Source: an uncultured Bacteriovoracaceae bacterium
GTDB lineage: Bacteria; Bdellovibrionota; Bacteriovoracia; Bacteriovoracales; Bacteriovoracaceae
Direction of reading: 5' to 3'
Assembly (NCBI GenBank): GCA_937931205.1
Contig: CALHBF010000013.1
Location: 62,001 to 126,000, forward strand
DNA: 64,000 nt
Below the pieces are notes generated by a model that did no database searches, had not been told where the DNA came from, and saw only the letters and a program-made list of their open reading frames with translations. This document shows positions 60,051-64,000 of the stretch, in pieces. The position numbers were made by a program, and so were the translations under genes. Positions within the stretch are counted from its first letter, which is position 1; each line of letters opens with the position of its first letter.

Positions 60051-60508
60051 ATAAGATTTTAACCTTGCAGGGAGAGAACAGTGATAATTGTTCAAACGAG
60101 ATGAGTGTTGAGAAGAAAAGGTTGGTTAGACTTTTTCTTCGGGGATAAGAACTTGGACTTTTTTAGTGGAGTTCATTCCCCCTGCGATTGCCTATAAAGC
60201 AATGCTGATGCCAAATTCTCTGCCCTATAACTGCCTAATTTCCTACAGTTGTACACCTTGTCAAAATAAATTCCTACTTAGTCAGATTGCCCCACATCTT
60301 AAGATACATGGGTCAAAAATGTCAGTTTTCACTTTTTTGGCCCGCCCAATAGTAAAAGTTTAGAGGACTTAACTTGATAAGCAGATGTAAGAATATTTAA
60401 GAAGTTTGCTTTGGCCCTTAAGTCGGCAATGATCAGCAGGGTGAACAGGAAATATTTTTTTACCTTAAGAAATCTCTCAATCTTCTTAAGGTTTAGACGT
60501 TAAGTGTA
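60051..60508. other. 458-base intergenic region with short minus-strand ORF and 5' hairpin
   Basis: No full gene recognised. On the minus strand, 60126-60176 encodes a 16-residue peptide (MNSTKKVQVLIPEEKV) preceded by a G-rich segment but with poor spacing, and a TTGACA (60259-60264) without a good -10 lies upstream; transcription would run into the bidirectional terminator. The tail of the region holds a strong hairpin just before the secreted protein gene. Confidence 0.3.
60462..60492 (+). promoter_or_regulatory. Leader hairpin before the 907-residue secreted protein gene
   Basis: ACCTTAAGAA (60462-60471) and TTCTTAAGGT (60483-60492) form a perfect 10-bp stem with an 11-base loop, 20 bases before the start codon and preceded by a T run. 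It could be a leader structure or an operator dyad; no U-tract follows it. Confidence 0.4.
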
Positions 60509-60511
60509 TTG

Positions 60512-63235
60512 ATGAAAAGTTATTCTACAAAACTGCTTATACTTTCAAGTCTCCTTTTATCTCAGCTTTCATGGGGAGCTGCTGATGAACCTTGCTCTCT
60601 GAGCGCTGATCTATTGGGAGTAGGAGCTGCGACGGGATGTGTTAGTGGTGAGAATAAGGATTTCGGTGCTCTCTATAAGAGGGTTGCGAAGTCTGCTAAT
60701 ACCTTTGATAACTATGTAAGTATAAATGCCAATCAGAAATCATTTAATCCGGATGCCCTGTATTCAGGAGAGAACTTCCATTGCTCAGTATTTAAGGTCA
60801 ATAGAGAGGATTGTGAGGAAGAGGCGACGCCTGGATCTGAGCTTTCTAGCTTTATGTATGATTCGATTACGGCTATCAGCAGTTACGGCTGGTCTACGAT
60901 GGGTGGCAAGGAGATTAGTCGTGATAACGAGCTGTCGCAGAAGTGTGCCTGTATTGAAACTAATTTTTATGTGAGTTCTCCGGGTATAAAACCAAAAGAG
61001 ATTGAGAGTTACATCACTTCTCAAAAAGAGAAGGCTTCAGAAAAAGTTCTCAAGGCTTACGGTAAAAAATTTCTCAACGAATACGCTCTTTTTTTTGAAG
61101 ATATGATTTATCTGGTTAACCAGACGAAAGTTATTCAGGGTAAGACCAAGGAATCACTTTTTTGTCGAGGCTCTGAACAAATCCAAAAAGAAATTTCGAA
61201 GAAGTGTCCGGGAGTTAGTTCAGGGCAATTAGAAAAGAGAATGGGGTTACTGTTTGAAGGTATTGAAGGCCCTGAAAAAAAATCTGATTTAAATTCTATT
61301 TTAAGTTTCGTAGATGCTTCAACTGTTCAGCGTAAAGTGGTGGATGCAAATGGAGCTGAGGTGATTTATGCCAGAACAGAATTTGATAAATCAAGATTTG
61401 GACTAACTTTAAGTCCTGAATTCCGCTTCGTAGATAGTATGCTTACTGAAGTTATCTTCAATGATGAGAATTTTAGAGAAAAATTTATGTATAGACCCAG
61501 CGAGGGCCTAGAAAGTGTAGCTGAACATCTTGCTGAACAGTTAAAAAACAATTTTGATGAAACAGTAGTGAAGCTTTCTCGTAATGGAAGACCTACTAAA
61601 GCTATCCTTGACGAGTTAAATGCTCTTAAAACGCAATCAAAAGACGCCGTCAGTGATAAGTTGAAAAATTACTTATTAGATTCTGTGGCCATTCATCCAG
61701 GGTTATCGGCCATTCTGCTTGAGCCAGGTTTACTCCAGCAAACACTAAGAGCGACTAGAGGGAAGAAGAGTAATAGTCTTATGGAAAGTCTTCAGAATAA
61801 TTTTTCATTTCTTGAAGATCATATGAAAGAGAAATGCGATAGTATGGTAAGCCAGTTTGCACAAGTGGCATGTCTTCCTCCTGAAAATGTTCTTGCTCAT
61901 CTTCCTAAGTCTTCATTGAAACAACTCATTGAAGAGGAAGAGAATTTTGCTCCTAATCAGAATATTAATGATCTTATTGATTGCGCATCTGGTGAGAAGA
62001 AGTTCGGACCTTTTGAGAATCTCTCTCAAAATGGATCATCAGTAGTCCAGTCAGATTTTTTGGCCCTTTACGATGGTAAGAATAAAAAGCCTCAAGATTC
62101 CTTTTCCCTTTTTGCTGAATCATTGGCCAACAAAAATCAGGAAGGTGACCTGATTGCAAAAGCCGCTAATGTTTACTATCAGAGAGGCGGTAGAGAGTCA
62201 GTGTATGAGCCTTTATCAAAATATGTGGGCAACAATGAAAATAAACTGATCGATTCAAATGGTAATACGATGACGATCGCTCAGCGTGAGGCAGCGAGAG
62301 TTGCTGAACGCAATAGAGAGCAAAGCCTTGAGTCTTCACAGGGGAATCAAATTTCTCAGATGACTGCTGCTAAAGCCCCAATGAGTTCTTCTCTAAGTGA
62401 TTTTAGGATCGGGGGAAATTCTATCTTTAATAATTCTTCCGCTAAAGCAGTCTCCGAATTTTTATCTAAGAGAGAAGATAAAAAAGAGATAGATCAACAT
62501 ATTTCTCGAGTCGAGAATTCTGAGTTAAAGAAACTTCAGGAATTTAAAGATTCAGTTCTCGCAGATAAAGAAGCTAGTTTGTTAAAACAACTGGATGATG
62601 AAAAGAAAAGTTTAAGTGAGCTAAGAAGCCAAATTGATAAACTAACGACTGGGAAAAACAATGTTGTCGATCACACTCAGCAGCAGCAGCAGCAACCTCG
62701 TCAAATGGGCAGTAGAGTAGAAGAGAGTAGAGTTGCTATTGATCAAAGAGTGCAATTTGCTCAATCCCAGAACAGCGAAGTGAGTTCATCTCGCAGTTTT
62801 GATAGAGCTCCGGCCTCTGTTGCTTTTTCTACAGGAGGATCTGCGATGGGAGCCTCAGCAATGGGAAGATCACTTGCACCAAGTGCGCCGAATAGTTCGA
62901 CACAGAAGGCAGTCGCTGGACTTCAGCTTCAGGATGAGAAGAATTTCTTTAAAGATTCAAAAGAGCTATCAGATAAAATTGTTGATTACTTGAAAAATGC
63001 AGATGGAGAAACTTTCTTGAAATTTACCAAGGAAGGAGTCGTCTACAAGTATAAAGTTGTTGAGAATGGGGTAGAGGTTGAGAAAGAGGTCTATGTCTCT
63101 TTATCTGATCTGGATACTAATCTGATTAAAGAAATTATTAAGAACTCTGAAGAGAAAATCTCATTGTTAGAGAGAAAATATTCATTCGATTCTCTAAAAA
63201 TGATCATTACTGAAGAAGTCACTTCTAAGCAATGA
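60512..63235 (+). CDS. Large exported protein of unknown function
   Basis: A 907-residue protein with a signal peptide (KLLILSSLLLSQLSWGAA). Residues 25-240 contain most of its cysteines (PCSLSADL, FHCSVFK, REDCEEE, CACIETN). Residues 240-500 are mostly helical. From about 615 to 715 there is a coiled-coil region rich in Lys and Glu that ends in a run of glutamines (QQQQQ) and a Ser/Gly/Ala-rich linker, then a small C-terminal domain (residues about 815-907) of helices and strands. No known family. The gene starts with ATG 60512 or the adjacent TTG 60509, without a clear ribosome-binding site, and faces the lexA group. Confidence 0.65.
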   Translation: MKSYSTKLLILSSLLLSQLSWGAADEPCSLSADLLGVGAATGCVSGENKDFGALYKRVAKSANTFDNYVSINANQKSFNPDALYSGENFHCSVFKVNREDCEEEATPGSELSSFMYDSITAISSYGWSTMGGKEISRDNELSQKCACIETNFYVSSPGIKPKEIESYITSQKEKASEKVLKAYGKKFLNEYALFFEDMIYLVNQTKVIQGKTKESLFCRGSEQIQKEISKKCPGVSSGQLEKRMGLLFEGIEGPEKKSDLNSILSFVDASTVQRKVVDANGAEVIYARTEFDKSRFGLTLSPEFRFVDSMLTEVIFNDENFREKFMYRPSEGLESVAEHLAEQLKNNFDETVVKLSRNGRPTKAILDELNALKTQSKDAVSDKLKNYLLDSVAIHPGLSAILLEPGLLQQTLRATRGKKSNSLMESLQNNFSFLEDHMKEKCDSMVSQFAQVACLPPENVLAHLPKSSLKQLIEEEENFAPNQNINDLIDCASGEKKFGPFENLSQNGSSVVQSDFLALYDGKNKKPQDSFSLFAESLANKNQEGDLIAKAANVYYQRGGRESVYEPLSKYVGNNENKLIDSNGNTMTIAQREAARVAERNREQSLESSQGNQISQMTAAKAPMSSSLSDFRIGGNSIFNNSSAKAVSEFLSKREDKKEIDQHISRVENSELKKLQEFKDSVLADKEASLLKQLDDEKKSLSELRSQIDKLTTGKNNVVDHTQQQQQQPRQMGSRVEESRVAIDQRVQFAQSQNSEVSSSRSFDRAPASVAFSTGGSAMGASAMGRSLAPSAPNSSTQKAVAGLQLQDEKNFFKDSKELSDKIVDYLKNADGETFLKFTKEGVVYKYKVVENGVEVEKEVYVSLSDLDTNLIKEIIKNSEEKISLLERKYSFDSLKMIITEEVTSKQ

Positions 63236-63236
63236 G

Positions 63237-63260
63237 GGTGGGAGTTAAAAAACTCCCACC
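63237..63260. terminator. Hairpin at the convergent 3' ends
   Basis: GGTGGGAGTT and AACTCCCACC form a perfect 10-bp stem with an AAAA loop just after the stop of the secreted protein gene, and contain the stop codon of the 29-residue gene on the minus strand. No U-tract on either side, so its terminator strength is uncertain. Confidence 0.6.
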
Positions 63261-63334
63261 AATGAGAAAAATATAAAGCTTCCAATAAGAATAAGAACTG
63301 ATCGAGTAATCCATAAATCTTCATTCGTAATCAT
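63245..63334 (-). CDS. 29-residue single-pass membrane peptide
   Basis: A very small ORF. The ATG at 63334 is preceded by GAGG at six bases. The peptide has a short polar N-terminus (MITNEDLWITR) and one hydrophobic helix (SVLILIGSFIFFSLVGVF), then a TAA stop. Length and layout fit regulatory inner-membrane micropeptides. It lies downstream of lexA and a 62-residue gene on the same strand, and has its own operator (see 63357). Function unknown; a stress-response membrane peptide is one idea. Not related, by eye, to KdpF, CydX or CcoQ. Confidence 0.6.
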   Translation of the reverse strand: MITNEDLWITRSVLILIGSFIFFSLVGVF

Positions 63335-63350
63335 TCAAAACCTCATTGTT

Positions 63351-63356
63351 ATTATG
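63351..63356 (-). promoter_or_regulatory. Candidate -10 box of the 29-residue gene
   Basis: CATAAT on the minus strand, giving transcription from about 63344 and a leader of about 10 bases. The -35 is poor, and the CRP-like palindrome occupies the spacer, an arrangement typical of repression. Confidence 0.3.
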
Positions 63357-63374
63357 TTGTGAAATTCTTCACAA
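63357..63374. promoter_or_regulatory. Perfect CRP/FNR-type palindrome TTGTGAA-N4-TTCACAA
   Basis: The core reads TGTGA-N6-TCACA (63358-63373), identical to the CRP consensus half-sites. It lies in the 42-base gap between the 62-residue and 29-residue genes, next to a possible -10. A CRP/FNR-family protein is the likely ligand; none is in this window. Confidence 0.65.
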
Positions 63375-63376
63375 AC

Positions 63377-63565
63377 TTATTGCAGGAAGTATTGGTCAAC
63401 AAGACTGAGATCTGAGTTGAGTGTCAGAAGTAAATCTAAGAAATCCCAAGTCATTTCTTGGGCAAGACGATCATCAACTTGGTATCTATTCATTAGTTCA
63501 TTCTGGATCCTAATAAAGAGATCCGTTTCATAAATTTTAGAAAAAAGGCGTGAAGAAGCCTGCAT
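63377..63565 (-). CDS. Small protein of unknown function downstream of lexA
   Basis: A 62-residue protein (begins MQASSRLFSKIYETDLFIRI) with an excellent AAGGAGG four bases before the ATG. It is helical and acidic toward the end (FLDLLLTLNSDLSLVDQYFLQ), with no signal peptide or cysteines. It starts 48 bases after the lexA stop on the same strand, so it may be cotranscribed with lexA. I recognise no family. Confidence 0.7.
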   Translation of the reverse strand: MQASSRLFSKIYETDLFIRIQNELMNRYQVDDRLAQEMTWDFLDLLLTLNSDLSLVDQYFLQ

Positions 63566-63613
63566 GAGTCCTCCTTGACTACATTATTTGAAAAAAGTGA
63601 TGTGTGTTAGAGC

Positions 63614-64000
63614 TTAGTAGGTTCTTATCAGGCCAACCAAGAGTCCTCGAATTTCACATTCCTTGTCTTTGACAATGATGGGAGTCATCGTCGAGTTGGC
63701 AGGGTGAAGTTCGATTTGACGGGCCTTCTTAAAATATTTTTTAAGAGTTGTTTCATTATCAATCACAGCAACTACGATCTGCCCGTTATTGGCCTGTGTT
63801 TGATGCTTAATGACTGCGATATCACCATTAAGAATTCCTTCTTCAATCATTGATTCTCCCTTCACTCGAAGGGCATAGTGCTGTCCTTTGCCAAGCATGT
63901 GGGTTGGAACGCTGATGAAGTCAGAGTTTTCGATGGCTTCGATAGGAATACCGGCAGCAATTTCACCAAGAAGAGGAATTTCTTCAGTATGCTGTTGAAC
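63614..64000 (-). CDS. lexA: LexA repressor, C-terminal protease part (runs off the right edge)
   Basis: The visible 128 residues cover the cleavage site and the S24 peptidase domain. EIPLLGEIAAGIPIEA contains the Ala-Gly bond cut during SOS; ALRVKGESMIEEGILNGDIAVI holds the catalytic Ser, and ETTLKKYFKKA the catalytic Lys. The ending IRGLLVGLIRTY is typical of LexA. The DNA-binding domain is outside the window. UmuD-like proteins are shorter and unlikely. Two small genes lie downstream on the same strand. Confidence 0.9.
   Translation of the reverse strand, partial: VQQHTEEIPLLGEIAAGIPIEAIENSDFISVPTHMLGKGQHYALRVKGESMIEEGILNGDIAVIKHQTQANNGQIVVAVIDNETTLKKYFKKARQIELHPANSTMTPIIVKDKECEIRGLLVGLIRTY

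Noticed and set aside
60166-60363. 65-codon plus-strand frame in the intergenic gap
   Set aside because: No ribosome-binding site with proper spacing, mixed composition, and overlap with non-coding signals.
1-64000. CRISPR arrays, insertion sequences, prophage or attachment sites
   Set aside because: No regularly spaced repeats, transposase, integrase or phage structural genes were seen; the tRNA-Leu is not flanked by a visible repeat of its 3' end.

Overview
The window is a gene-dense, low-GC (roughly 40%) stretch of a Gram-negative bacterial chromosome. Evidence for Gram-negative: many signal peptides and lipoboxes, several predicted outer-membrane beta-barrels, Kdp, Opp and Feo transport systems, RapA and LexA. 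The best guess is the Bdellovibrionota, Bacteriovorax/Peredibacter side. The grounds are low GC, a Suv3-type helicase, paired ArsA-like ATPases, a ferrooxidans-type GshA, several degenerate signalling proteins (HD-GYP, PP2C) and large lineage-specific secreted proteins. This placement is inference; there is no rRNA to prove it. No CRISPR array, transposase, integrase or phage module was seen.

Layout. 1-5.5 kb: edge of a secreted nuclease gene, a UshA-like 5'-nucleotidase, feoAB iron uptake, and a nitronate monooxygenase/thioesterase pair. 5.6-13.2 kb: a secreted M28 aminopeptidase, a Suv3-like RNA helicase followed by a DUF455 ferritin-like protein and an ATP-grasp-like partner, a class II aldolase, and an acidic membrane protein with no canonical start codon. 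13.2-15.8 kb: an HD-GYP protein, a degenerate PP2C-like protein and a secreted protein. 15.8-21.1 kb (minus): a tight operon phaR-like, beta-barrel, two ArsA-like ATPases, gshA, cystathionine gamma-synthase/lyase. 21.5-29.4 kb: a TPR lipoprotein, a second lipoprotein and an oligopeptide ABC importer with fused OppDF ATPases. 29.4-35 kb: a sodium/solute symporter, a degenerate HD-GYP protein with a coiled-coil partner, and tRNA-Leu(TAG). 35-47.5 kb: divergent siderophore-interacting protein and ZIP transporter, a porin-like barrel, and kdpABCDE followed by a secreted barrel-like protein. 47.4-56 kb: housekeeping and redox genes, including a LysR regulator divergent from a DOPA-dioxygenase/quinone-reductase pair, a YrdC-family protein, a DksA-like protein, a PLP decarboxylase and a TlpA-like protein. 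56-60 kb: rapA, thioredoxin, a small protein and a GNAT gene, then a highly structured terminator-ended intergenic RNA candidate. 60.5-64 kb: a 907-residue secreted protein facing a minus-strand group of lexA (cut by the window end), a 62-residue gene and a previously unmarked 29-residue membrane peptide with a perfect CRP-type palindrome at its promoter.

The most interesting signals are: (1) the 29-residue membrane peptide near lexA with its own TGTGA-N6-TCACA operator; (2) the multi-hairpin ncRNA candidate at 59.8-60.05 kb; (3) two non-canonical translation starts, CTG for kdpD and ATC or a frameshift for the acidic membrane protein; (4) a similar palindrome over the promoters of feoAB and the ZIP gene; (5) the phaR/barrel/ArsA-ArsA/gshA operon; (6) the DUF455 plus ATP-grasp pair. 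All functional statements rest on motif recognition by eye, not on database searches.
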